A stretch of DNA of 40,686 nt from Smittium culicis (taxonomy: Eukaryota; Kickxellomycota; Harpellomycetes; Harpellales; Legeriomycetaceae), in NCBI GenBank assembly GCA_001970855.1, contig LSSN01001229.1:1-40686 (forward strand), read 5' to 3'. The translations under genes were made by a program, and so were the position numbers. The notes below the pieces were generated by a model. The model worked only from the letters and a program-made list of their open reading frames with translations, did not search any database and had not been told where the DNA came from. This document shows, in pieces, positions 11,097-20,873 of this stretch. Position 1 is the stretch's first letter. Each line of letters opens with the position of its first letter.

Positions 11097-11863
11097 TATT
11101 ATGTGGATATATTTTCTAAAATATACAGTTTATGATATTGGTATAGATGGATTTTAAGTAGTAGTATACTTGAGAGGGTAGCTATTATATTTAATAGAAG
11201 CTACTTTTTTCATGGCTATGTTAATATAGTGAGTTGTGCTTTCCCTAAACTACAACATTTTAGCTTAAAGCAGGCGTTTTGCGAGATATACTTGAGATTA
11301 AATCATCAAACATCGAGGGATCCAAGTTAAATAAATAAACAAGGAAGCCAAGAAGTGCGATGAAGTAAGCTTTAATTCACGTGTTGCCCTGTGGGGAGGT
11401 AACAAGTACAACTATAAAATAGCTGCGATACCAATTCTATTTATTATAAGCGTCAACAATAAGCACATTTTCCTTGCTCCTTCAAAATAAAATAAAATAA
11501 AATAAAAAGCGTAAAAGAAAAATGCAGCTTATAAGAGACTAATAAATATAGGAAAAGTTAAATAGTATAAAAAAACACACACAAAAATAGGGGTTTTAAC
11601 ACTAAATTTGATATAGGATATGAAATATCGCAATTACTTTTTTTTTTTTTTTTTTGGCTCAGAAAGCCGCTGAAAAAAAAAAAAACTCATAAATTGCTGA
11701 AAAATTATCCACAACGAAAAAATTAATGAAACGAATATTTAATGCTATCTAAATAAGCGCATAAACATATTTGAGTTTAGGCCACAAAAAAAAAACAGTA
11801 GAAAAAAAGAAGTAAAAAAAAACCCTTCTCTCATTCCCACCACTATCCATAACATGACTACCT

Positions 11864-12316
11864 ATTGGCCTGATCGTTGTATCAATTATTGGTATTATTA
11901 TAGATTGGCAAATGGAGTGCTGAAATCAAAACTGAAAGGCTCAGATAGGATGTATAATGTCCAATAATACTATTCAAGATATCTCATTTCTACGATTAAT
12001 AATTGACTATTGGCAAGAATTTATCTTAATATATTCTATTGGATGTTCAATTGGTAGGAACTAATCATGAACATTATTCTCGATAATTATTGGTTATGTT
12101 TTGATCAGGTAATAATTATTGGCTAGCAGTGCAATAATCTGGCAAATGGTTTTTTCGATGATTTATTTCTATGATTAAATTAAGGGTTAATTGGAATTTC
12201 AAGAAATTTAGATTTTGTTGCCTCTAAAAATGATAAAAAATTTTATATCTAAATTCAGAAAAATAATCACAATATCCATCGATTGGCTACTCAATAATTA
12301 GATATGCACTGATTGG
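11864..12316. promoter_or_regulatory. Cluster of eleven same-orientation ATTGG (inverted CCAAT) motifs
   Basis: ATTGG starts at 11864, 11888, 11904, 12009, 12038, 12050, 12089, 12118, 12190, 12282 and 12312. A single CCAAT in the opposite sense is at 11961. Several share longer context such as AATTATTGG or GATTGGCT. CCAAT is the core bound by the Hap/NF-Y complex in fungi. The cluster sits about 200-660 bp upstream of the eIF3h ATG. That it is a regulatory region is inference; it might instead be a decayed repeat. Confidence 0.4.
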
Positions 12317-12520
12317 CTCGAGACTATTTTGGCAGTAAAGAAGTGAGAAATTTGGGGATTTTATTTACATTTTTTATGAAGCGAAATAATTAACAGCTAA
12401 TTTTAATTTTTTCCAATTCTAAACAAAGCTGTATAATTTTTTTTATCTTCTTTTTTATAAGTGATTAGCTTCTTTTTTTTTTTTACCCTTGAAAAGAGCA
12501 AAATAAAAAAAAATTATAAA

Positions 12521-14125
12521 ATGGATTTCAGTTCGAAGAATACTCTGGCTAATTTGCTCGTTAAAGAAGCTGATGCTGAAATCGACACCACCGTTCCTGA
12601 ACATCTCGAAGGCATCGATTCTGAACCAATTGTCGCCAAACACGTCGTCGTTGATCCTACAGTAATCACAACTCTTACTCTTATTTCATCGAAATCATCA
12701 TCTCTTTAATACTCTAGTTTATTTTCATGATCTTTCATTGTTTATTTACATCCAACTACGTAAATTAACTTTAATTCAACAAAAAATTATAGGTAGCCTT
12801 CAAGATCATCAAACACGCCAGAGAACATTTCCCACGCTCCGTCAACGGCCAGATTCTCGGTCTTGAAATCAAAGGAACTGTTGAGGTTACAAACTCTTTC
12901 CCTTTCCCAACTAACAACTCTTCAGATGATGGTTAGTCTCTCCTTCCCATTTTATCTATAAAATCTTGCTGCCAATTACCCAATTTTCTCTCATCTATAT
13001 TTTTTTATTTGGTACTGTTATAGATTTAAGCTACCGCTCCGAAATGCAAAATTATATGCAAGAAGTAAATATGGAAAGTAATCCTATAGGTTGGTACTTA
13101 TCCACCAGAACCAGTAACTTCTTACAAAAAGCTACTCTTGACGCCATGAACTCTCACCAAGAAGAACTTTCTTCAAAAGCTATCCTTCTAGTATACGGTA
13201 CTTTACCTCTTCTTCTTCCTCCCTTATTAAACTCATTATTTTTCACCACATTTTACAGTTTTTATTTATATATTAATATTTCAACCGTTTTATTTATGAT
13301 AATTTAAATATTTGGTATATTTTTTTAGATGCTGAGCGTTCAGAGCAAGGATCTTTGAGTCTACGCGCTTTCCAACTCAGTGATAGCTACTTGGCTTTAC
13401 ACAAAAATAACTCCTTCACTACTCCAGACCTTGTTAGCTCTAAACTGCAATTCAACAATATCTACGAAGAGCTTCCAGTTAGAATCAACTCTATGTCGCT
13501 AAGCAAGGTTTTACTAAATGAGCTTGAACTCGGTAATACATTGTCAGCTTCAGACAAAAATGATGAAAAAGTAAGCTCAATTATTAGCGATACTTATGAG
13601 CACCATATCTTCAACAACTCACTATTAAGACTCAACCCAGCACTAAAAACTAGACTCGAAATCGAAGCTGATGCCAACGTTAACAGCGACGCTTTGGAGG
13701 CTGAAGACTTTATCACGGACTATTTCAAACCCAGCTCAAACACATTGAACTACCAAAACTTGTCCAACTTGGAGAAATCAATGGAGCTAATGATTGATTG
13801 CATTGATGATTATACCCAAGACGCCAACAGCTGGATGTACTGGCAAAGAGGTGCAGCTAAGGAGAATGGGCGCAGACAGGCTTATGTTCAGCGCAAGGTT
13901 CAAGAAAACACAGTCCGCGAAGCCAACAACCAACAACCCATCAAGATCGAAAGCGAGTCGGAACTCGACTCTATGTTCAGACTCCAACCTGAACCTTCGC
14001 GAATCGACGCGCTCCTCAACATGTCACACATCCACGGAATCACCAGACAAATCAACCAAACATGCGGCCCTGCTGTCACCCGCCTCTACAGCTCTCTCGC
14101 CCTCCAAAACGACCTACAAAAATAA
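12521..14125 (+). CDS. Eukaryotic translation initiation factor 3 subunit h (spliced)
   Basis: eIF3h is a non-catalytic MPN-domain subunit of the cytoplasmic eIF3 complex, which recruits mRNA to the 40S ribosome. Four exons join in frame: 12521-12661, 12793-12931, 13024-13197 and 13329-14125, giving 416 residues (human about 350). Donors are GTAATC, GTTAGT and GTACTT; acceptors are all TAG. The MPN region begins near residue 48 with VAFKIIKH, followed by EVTNSFPFP (78-86) and PIGWYLSTRT (114-123). The last lacks the HxH zinc ligands of active JAMM peptidases, as expected for eIF3h. QGSLSLRAFQLS and EELPVRI are further family landmarks. The C-terminus, with a Gln/Arg/Asn-rich helix and the segment SRIDALLNMSHI, also aligns with the family. 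Residues 1-47 are an acidic lineage-specific extension. Start chosen as the first ATG in frame. Confidence 0.93.
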
Positions 14126-15128
14126 CTCTTTTTTTAGTCTTTATTCAAACCATTTCCCTATATATTCCAACTCCATCCGTTTTTTCTTTTCTTTTTTTTT
14201 TTTTTCTTTATACACAGCACAGCTTTTTATATGATAAATACATATTCTGTTTAATCGTTATATTTACTTTGGTTTACTTATGCTTATATTTATACCCTCG
14301 ACTTGGATACTATTGCTCATATAGTTTTTAAGGCTTGTATTGAATCAGCTCGATTAATTATAGCAGAAATCCAATTATTCTTTTACAGCAGTTAGTTTTA
14401 GCCCAAACAATCAGGCGAACGTATATTAATTAGCACCCATCCAATTATAATTCGCACTCTTCTCCATAATGTTATAGGCCAGTAGATTCATTATTAACAC
14501 TTTTTATCAAATGACGCTTGAAATATTGGTGGTATTGAAGTGGGTTTAATTGTTGGTATTTTGTGATGATACCACGTTTGAATCCTGAAAAAATTCTGCA
14601 TAAAAGAAAGAGCAGTCAATAAATGAGATACAAACTAACAGATCGGAAATAACCATTAAGTAATTTAATAAACAATATATGTTAGAATACCAAAAGGTAA
14701 CACAAAATCTTGTATATTAAACCCACTCAAAAAAAAAATCTCTATACTTTTCTCCACACTAATAAAAGAGGGTCTAAGAACACTTCATATTTTTAAAAGA
14801 AAAAAAAGTATAAGTAGAGCCATAAACCGCAATTCCATCCCATAAATACATCTTTCTTTTTATAATTCCTTAAATATATCTTTTCTATACATAAATTGTA
14901 TACCCCTTAGTTTTAAATATTCACTTCTCTTCCTCTGCACCGCACTGCTTTTATAAAATATATTCGTATCACTAAATAATCTTACTGCTTTATTTCATCC
15001 TACCGCTATCCATCTCTCCCGCAATACATATTATATATTTTCATTTCTAGGTTTATTATACATACCTTTGCAAAAAAAAAAAAAAAAATTCTATTAAATC
15101 TATAACTGCCTAATTAACAAATATAATA
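14126..15128. other. Intergenic region upstream of cystathionine beta-lyase
   Basis: One kilobase without a gene. The first 200 bp are pyrimidine-rich and probably the eIF3h 3' UTR. A 7-bp inverted repeat, GTGGTAT (14529-14535) with ATACCAC (14569-14575), is present; its right arm can also pair with an inner TGGTAT at 14554-14559. The 250 bp before the next ATG are again C/T-rich with a 16-base A run, typical of promoters in this window. No methionine-gene E-box was seen here. Confidence 0.5.
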
Positions 15129-16346
15129 ATGAGTTCTGAACAAAATTTTCCAAAAGAAAGAAAACTTTACAGACCTGCCACTGAGCTTGTTTATGTCAAA
15201 TCAGTAAATATCGACGAAGACACAATAGAAGATCCGTACAATGCCTCCTCCGTGCCCATCTACCAAACTGCCACTTTTAAGCAAACTTCTTCATCCGGTG
15301 CAGGTAAATTCGACTACACCCGCTCAGGAAATCCAACCCGTTCTGCTTGCGAAGCTCATCTCGCCAAGATCATGGCTGCTAAGGACGCCTTTGTTGTCAC
15401 CAGCGGAATGACCGCTCTTGACGTCATCTTGAGACTCGTTAAGGCTGGCGACGAAATCGTTGCTGGAAACGATCTATACGGAGGAACCAACCGTTTGCTG
15501 GCTTATCTACAAGACCATATGGATATTAAAACACATAACGTCGACACCACAAGCGTTGACGCTGTAATCGAAAAGCTTTGCCCTAACAAGACCAAGATGG
15601 TCCTGCTCGAAACTCCTACTAATCCTAAAATCAAAATCGCCGATATCAAGTCAATTTCTGAGGCTGTAAGAAAATTAGCCCCCAATGCCATCATCGTCGT
15701 TGACAACACTATGATGTCTCCATACCTCCAAAAGACGCTATCTCTAGGCGCGCACATCGAGTATCACTCTGGAACTAAATACCTCTCTGGCCACCACGAC
15801 CTCATGGCTGGTGTCATTGGCGTCAACTCCTCCGAACTTGCAAGCAAAATATACCACGTTATCAACGCTACCGGCGTTGGTCTCTCCCCATTCGACTCTT
15901 GGCTCCTCCTCCGCGGCGTTAAAACCCTCGCTGTTCGCATTGAAAAGCAGCAAGACAACGCAATCAAAGTCGCCCAATTCCTCCACAACAACGGCCTCAC
16001 TGTCCACTACCCGGGCCTCCCCTCGTTCCCACAATACAGCCTCCACAAATCCCTTAGCTCCGGTCCTGGCGCCGTCCTCTCCTTCGAAACTGGCGATGTC
16101 GGAACCAGCGAGCGCATCGTCGAAAGCACCAAAATCTGGGCCATCAGTGTCAGCTTCGGCTGCGTCAACTCCCTCATCAGCATGCCTTGCCGCATGTCCC
16201 ACGCAAGTATCCCCGCTGAAGTCCGCAAGCAGCGTGACCTCAAAGAAGACCTCATCAGATTATGCGTCGGTATCGAAGACCCCATAGATCTCATCGAAGA
16301 CCTCGCCAGCGCTCTCACTTTCGCCGGCTACTCTGTCAAGATCTAA
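15129..16346 (+). CDS. Cystathionine beta-lyase (PLP enzyme of methionine synthesis)
   Basis: Intronless protein of 405 residues in the Cys/Met-metabolism PLP family (aspartate aminotransferase fold). It cleaves cystathionine to homocysteine, ammonia and pyruvate on the route from cysteine to methionine. Visible landmarks are YTRSGNPT (63-70), the phosphate-binding loop TSGMTALD (91-98), ETPTNP (161-166), the PLP-contacting Asp192 in VVDNT, and the Schiff-base Lys217 in HSGTKYLSGHHDLMAGVI. The SGHHDLMAGVI form and LLLRGVKTLAVRIEKQQ point to fungal cystathionine beta-lyase (STR3/metG type) more than to gamma-lyase or gamma-synthase, whose usual motif is SATKYxNGHSDV. Close paralogues make the exact substrate less than certain. 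No peroxisomal or mitochondrial signal is obvious. Third positions become strongly C-rich toward the 3' end. Confidence 0.88.
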   Translation: MSSEQNFPKERKLYRPATELVYVKSVNIDEDTIEDPYNASSVPIYQTATFKQTSSSGAGKFDYTRSGNPTRSACEAHLAKIMAAKDAFVVTSGMTALDVILRLVKAGDEIVAGNDLYGGTNRLLAYLQDHMDIKTHNVDTTSVDAVIEKLCPNKTKMVLLETPTNPKIKIADIKSISEAVRKLAPNAIIVVDNTMMSPYLQKTLSLGAHIEYHSGTKYLSGHHDLMAGVIGVNSSELASKIYHVINATGVGLSPFDSWLLLRGVKTLAVRIEKQQDNAIKVAQFLHNNGLTVHYPGLPSFPQYSLHKSLSSGPGAVLSFETGDVGTSERIVESTKIWAISVSFGCVNSLISMPCRMSHASIPAEVRKQRDLKEDLIRLCVGIEDPIDLIEDLASALTFAGYSVKI

Positions 16347-16823
16347 CCCCTTCTTTTTACCCTTTTTACTTTTTTTTACCTTTTAACCGCTTCTACCTTA
16401 CCCCCTCCCCCCTTTCTTTTTTTCTTTATCCTCTCCACTTTCAGACTTTTTTTTTTTTTAGACTACACTTCCACTTTTACTTTTAGCTAACTTTTCCTCA
16501 ACCTTGTAAATTAAATATATTAAATACAATACTGACTATAATTTATTTCGCCCTTTATTTTTTGACTTTAATTCCAACTATATTATTTTGCTTATTTATT
16601 TTACTTTATTTCCTTTCTTTCTTATTTGCTACGCTTTTTTTTAAATCCTTCCTTTATTTAATTCACTCTTCAGTTCCTTATTTATTTACTAGCTTTTTTT
16701 TTATTATTTATATTCCCCCTCTTTTATCTACTTTATTGCTTCTCTTTTATCTACTATATTGCTTCTCTTTTATTCTCTTTTCTTGTTTTATTTTGTATTT
16801 CCATTCCTGATTCTCTCGTATAA
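16347..16823. other. Strongly pyrimidine-rich spacer between cystathionine beta-lyase and THOC1
   Basis: About 480 bp that are overwhelmingly T and C on the plus strand, from the lyase stop almost to the THOC1 ATG. Nested short open frames here encode only F/L/S/Y low complexity and are products of this composition. It must hold the lyase 3' end and the THOC1 promoter. A CTTTTATCTACT(T/A)TATTGCTTCT segment is repeated in tandem around 16720-16768. Confidence 0.6.
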
Positions 16824-19796
16824 ATGGATTATGACACAATACACTCTGAACTCGGCGACAAGTTCGCGCAGTTCTTCGATTCTGTAATTTACAATAACAT
16901 CAGTACTGACGTTAATTCCGCCGCTGATACTTTCATATCTCAACCTTACTTCTCTGACTTTTTCTCTCAAAAATCAAACTTGAAATTCCGCATATCGCTA
17001 TTCGAAATCGCCTTTGAACGCTTCATCATTAGAGATATTCTCGTAAGCATTTGGTTTATCCTTATATCTACAATTAACTATTCTCTTTTTTTAAAAAAAA
17101 AAAATCGCGTTTCATTTACACCCATTATTTTAATTATTGGATATGCCAAATACATTGATTTCCTTTCTTTTATTATTCCATCTAATCGAAATTAAAATTC
17201 ATCTATTTGCATAAATTACGTTTTTCAGAAATCAAACAACCAAACTGACTTAGTTGCTATTGATCGATTTTTGGACCTTTCAATTTATTTCGTGGATAGA
17301 GGTACTACAGCACCTATCTTTTTACTATATTTCCTAAATTTCAATCTCTCAATCTACCCATAAATAGCTTTCCACTATATTCATATAATTACATTCGCGA
17401 AATTAAATAGAAATTTTCGATGGTGTTCATCCATGCTCTACGCTCGAGTTTATCTTTGAATCTTTGGATATTCAACAATGCTTATACATATTCAACCAAA
17501 TTGTCAAAAAGCCATACTTCAAAACCATAGTTTCTATCCCATCTAGCGCTGGGAAGGGCCAAGTCTTGCTTCGAACTCTAAACAATCTTATTGAAAGAAT
17601 CCCCAAATCTATTAAATTCTCCGAATTTAGAGGCCAAGTCATGCAATTCTCGGCCCGCGTTTTTTCTATCAGCGATCGATCTGGAATGAACTTTAAAGGA
17701 GAATATGACTCTGGATTTGTTCTTTCCTACGAAACTGACCTGCTTGATTCCTTCAAGCTGCCCACAAATCCTTCTACCCCCGAAATCTCATCCAATCCCA
17801 CTACCAACAATTCTGTCAATAATGAACCTGTCAAAAGCGATAAAAATAGCGCGTCCACCAATACACCTTCTAGCACCGATTCAAATACCCAGCATAATAG
17901 CAAGGGCACTTTCGATATAGATATCGATCCTGTGTGCAAACAACCTCTAAATGAGAATATCTCTATATCAGACCCAACAGCACTTATTAACCCTGAATCC
18001 AATCCCGACTCACAAAACTCTAATCAAATTTCGTCAGATCCCCAATCTACTGCCAATAAAGCTACTGAAAATGCCCCTAAAAAAACAAGAGAAACCTTCT
18101 TATCAGAAGATGCTACCAAATTCTACTTATCTTTCTGGGAACTTCAAAAATATTTCGCAAGCCCTTGGTTAGCTTTCGAAGATAACACCTTTGACTCCGT
18201 TTCAATAGTAAGATATTTAATTATATATTTTTTTGCTACTCTATTTCGCCATTCTCCTATTGCGAATTTTTTTTTCCCTCATCCATCGCTTCATCACCTC
18301 GCTATACACTCATAAATTCTTTTTTTCCAAAATATTTATTATTTTATTTTTCTTTTAATAACTATTTTTCTTTTGATTTTAGAAACTTAAAATGGCTATT
18401 ATAAAGCTAACTGAGGGTGATAAATCTCCTCAACTTTTACACTATAACCGATCTAAACTTCATAGCATCGCTCTAACTAAAAACGAACCTCTAACCCCAA
18501 TCACTTACTTAACAAACCCAACACTTCTCACTAGCCAACTTTCTGACCCTAGATTCCGCACCCAAATCTTGATCCAAATCCTCATCTTTTGCAACTACGC
18601 TTTATCCGCTACAAAAGAAAATATCGACATCCAAATGGCAGCTGCAACTATAAACAAAAACACTATCCTAAATTTCAAAGTTTCGCCTGAACAAGTTAGT
18701 CCCCTCTTCATATCTCCCTTTATTAATATTTGAATCTTTTAGCCTTTTATTAAATTTTTCTTTTCTTTGGTTTTTTTGTTTTATTCAGCAATCTGTTTTA
18801 AACGAAATCTACAAAAAATCTCTATCTCTACTCAGCTCAAAATCTAAAAGCAACGGATCACTAGCCCGCTCCATTTTCCATATTTTAAAGAGCGAGAAAA
18901 ATTGGGTAATCACAATTTCGCTTTTTTTTTCTATTTGCTTATTTCTTTTCATAACTGTTCTTTTATATTTTTATTCCTCTACTCGCACATCTTTTTATTC
19001 ACACAAGTATAACTAGAATACTTTTAATAAATCTTCTTCTAATTTTGGGTTTTTACAGGTTTCTTGGAAGAACGAGAATTGCCAGCCTTTTGTGAAGCCT
19101 AAAAACCCTGATTTGTATAAAGATATTGAACTATCCCGCTCAACTATTTTCTGCAATGAAAAAGATGCGCCGCCTTTCAAAAAACTCAAAATTTCAAAAC
19201 TCGAAAATTCCAGAGTTATTGACCAACTCGATGATGTTAAAATCGACCCGGAATCCATTGCCCAGTCATTAAAGTAAAACACCCCTTAAATTTCTCAAAA
19301 AAAAAATAAAATTCCATGCTTTCTTTCCCTATTTAATTATATTTATTGTATTTCTTTTTATTTTTTTACTTTATTTCTTTTTTTTAAGAATCCATCCCGA
19401 GCCTGATCTGTATCTCAATGAAATCGAACAGATGTCCAAAAACACATCACTAATCACATCTAACGAACTTCAAGCTGTAAGTCATGGGTTCATACATATT
19501 TAATTTTCTTCATTCTCATAAATAATCTATATTTCCTCAGAATTTATTAATCATCAATGATTTTTTTCATATTTACACCACAGCTAAAATATTTTTTATA
19601 CAAATCTCTTAAAACAAAAAAAAATAAGATTAAACTTTTACTAAATAAAATTAATTAAATAATCGCTATTCGCATTAACCTTGATTAGAAATTTGAGCTC
19701 GAAAGATGGAAAGCCATCAGATCTTGTGTTTTTGCAAATCCATACAAGTACAAAGATGAACCTTCACGCGACTTAAAGGAATTACGCACTAAATAA
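16824..19796 (+). CDS. THO complex subunit 1 (THOC1/Hpr1), eight exons
   Basis: THOC1 is a core subunit of the nuclear THO/TREX complex, which couples transcription to mRNP assembly and export. Exons 16824-17042, 17229-17301, 17411-18207, 18383-18694, 18789-18905, 19059-19273, 19389-19476 and 19689-19796 join in frame to 642 residues (human 657). All introns are GT-AG and 94-212 nt. Family landmarks are LLRTLNNLIERIPKS and the FSARVFSISDRSGMNFKGEY block (about 165-195), FWELQKYF, and ENWVSWKNENCQPFVKP across the exon 5/6 junction (about 504-520), which closely matches metazoan THOC1. Residues about 212-325 are a Ser/Asn/Pro/Thr-rich insert, likely disordered. Reading through the exon 6 donor would stop at 19277; splicing there restores a conserved-looking helix-rich end. 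The C-terminal death domain of animal THOC1 is not apparent. Confidence 0.9.
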
Positions 19797-20847
19797 ATAA
19801 ACATCGATCCACCACCCCCCCCCCTCCCAATTTTTTTATATTTAATTCCACACCTTTCAATACTGTAAAACAAATAAAAAAAATTCACGTTACATTTCCT
19901 TCCGCATTATCCCCTTTTTTTTCCCCAAATCATAAATTAGAAAACAAATTCAGCCAGCTATTTTATCGCCTTTTGATTAAATGATGTATAGATTTTTTCT
20001 TATATTGAAAACACTGCATGTATCATCAACGCTGAATATACGCCTTTCATACTGCACACATAAAGTAAATTGAACAAAATTACATAAATCGTGCGCTCAA
20101 ATATTGCTCATACAATATAAACTACTTACGCTGCAAAAAAAAAAAAAAAAAATAGCTAATTTTAGACAGCTTGGTAGTATCAGCTTATGTTCGAATTGAT
20201 TATGCTTATACGTCTAATTTAGTTACGGGGAAATTTAGCACAGGTAAAAATAAATTATCATTATTTTAATTATTCTGGATCATCTCCCGCCAAAATACAT
20301 CCTGGTGGTGCCTTTATTTTGGATAAACAGTTATATTTCACTAAAAGATACTAGATGTTGCTAATTGCAATAAAACTAGAAGGATAATTTGATGCAAATC
20401 AATAAAAGCTATTGAAAAAATTTATCCCGTATATTATTTTTAGAACTTAAAATATTAATTTGATTAAACAAGCATTTTCGCACATTTAGAACCATTACAA
20501 ATTATAAAATTGTAAAATGGTTAGCTATATACGATTGACAAGCTCTCTTCTACCGATTTTAGAGCTATTGACCTGGTATATTATGAATTGTATAGCAATG
20601 AATATACGTAATGAATCAAGATATTATAAAAAATTGGAAATACCGTTAACTGCCTAAAAGCGCGCATAAAATGACTCGTATCCACAATTTACTCGATTTA
20701 CTTATTTGATTGTAACAATATATACCATATACATAACTTCAACTAACATTCCTTAAAAATAATTTAATTTTGACTTTTTTATAATGATAATTTGGTTATT
20801 TTCAGGCATTTCAAGTTTTTGCAAATCTAATTTTTTAAAAAAAATAA

Positions 20848-20873
20848 TTATAATAATAATAATAATAATAATT
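20848..20873. repeat. Short (TAA)n microsatellite
   Basis: About eight uninterrupted copies of the trinucleotide ATA/TAA within the desert, preceded by AATTA. No other significance is apparent. Confidence 0.8.

Larger units (their letters stand above)
10946..12520. other. Intergenic region between EF-Tu and eIF3h with repeats and ATTGG cluster
   Basis: No gene is visible. The segment contains a 37-bp tandem repeat just after EF-Tu, a perfect CACGTG E-box-type hexamer at 11378-11383, and a long T-run/A-run pair around a small hairpin at 11638-11685. A striking run of ATTGG pentamers spans 11864-12316. The last 100 bp before the eIF3h ATG are T-rich then A-rich, like a core promoter and short leader. 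Confidence 0.6.

Noticed and set aside
11378..11383. CACGTG E-box as a Cbf1/methionine regulatory site
   Set aside because: Single hexamer located upstream of eIF3h and not of cystathionine beta-lyase; no second copy supports a role.
15503..16318. Several long open frames antisense to or out of frame with cystathionine beta-lyase
   Set aside because: They arise from the C-rich codon usage of the real gene and show no family features.
19059..19277. THOC1 ending at the TAA at 19277
   Set aside because: A GTAAAA donor at 19274 followed by two further in-frame exons gives a protein of the expected length; the shorter end would truncate it by about 65 residues.
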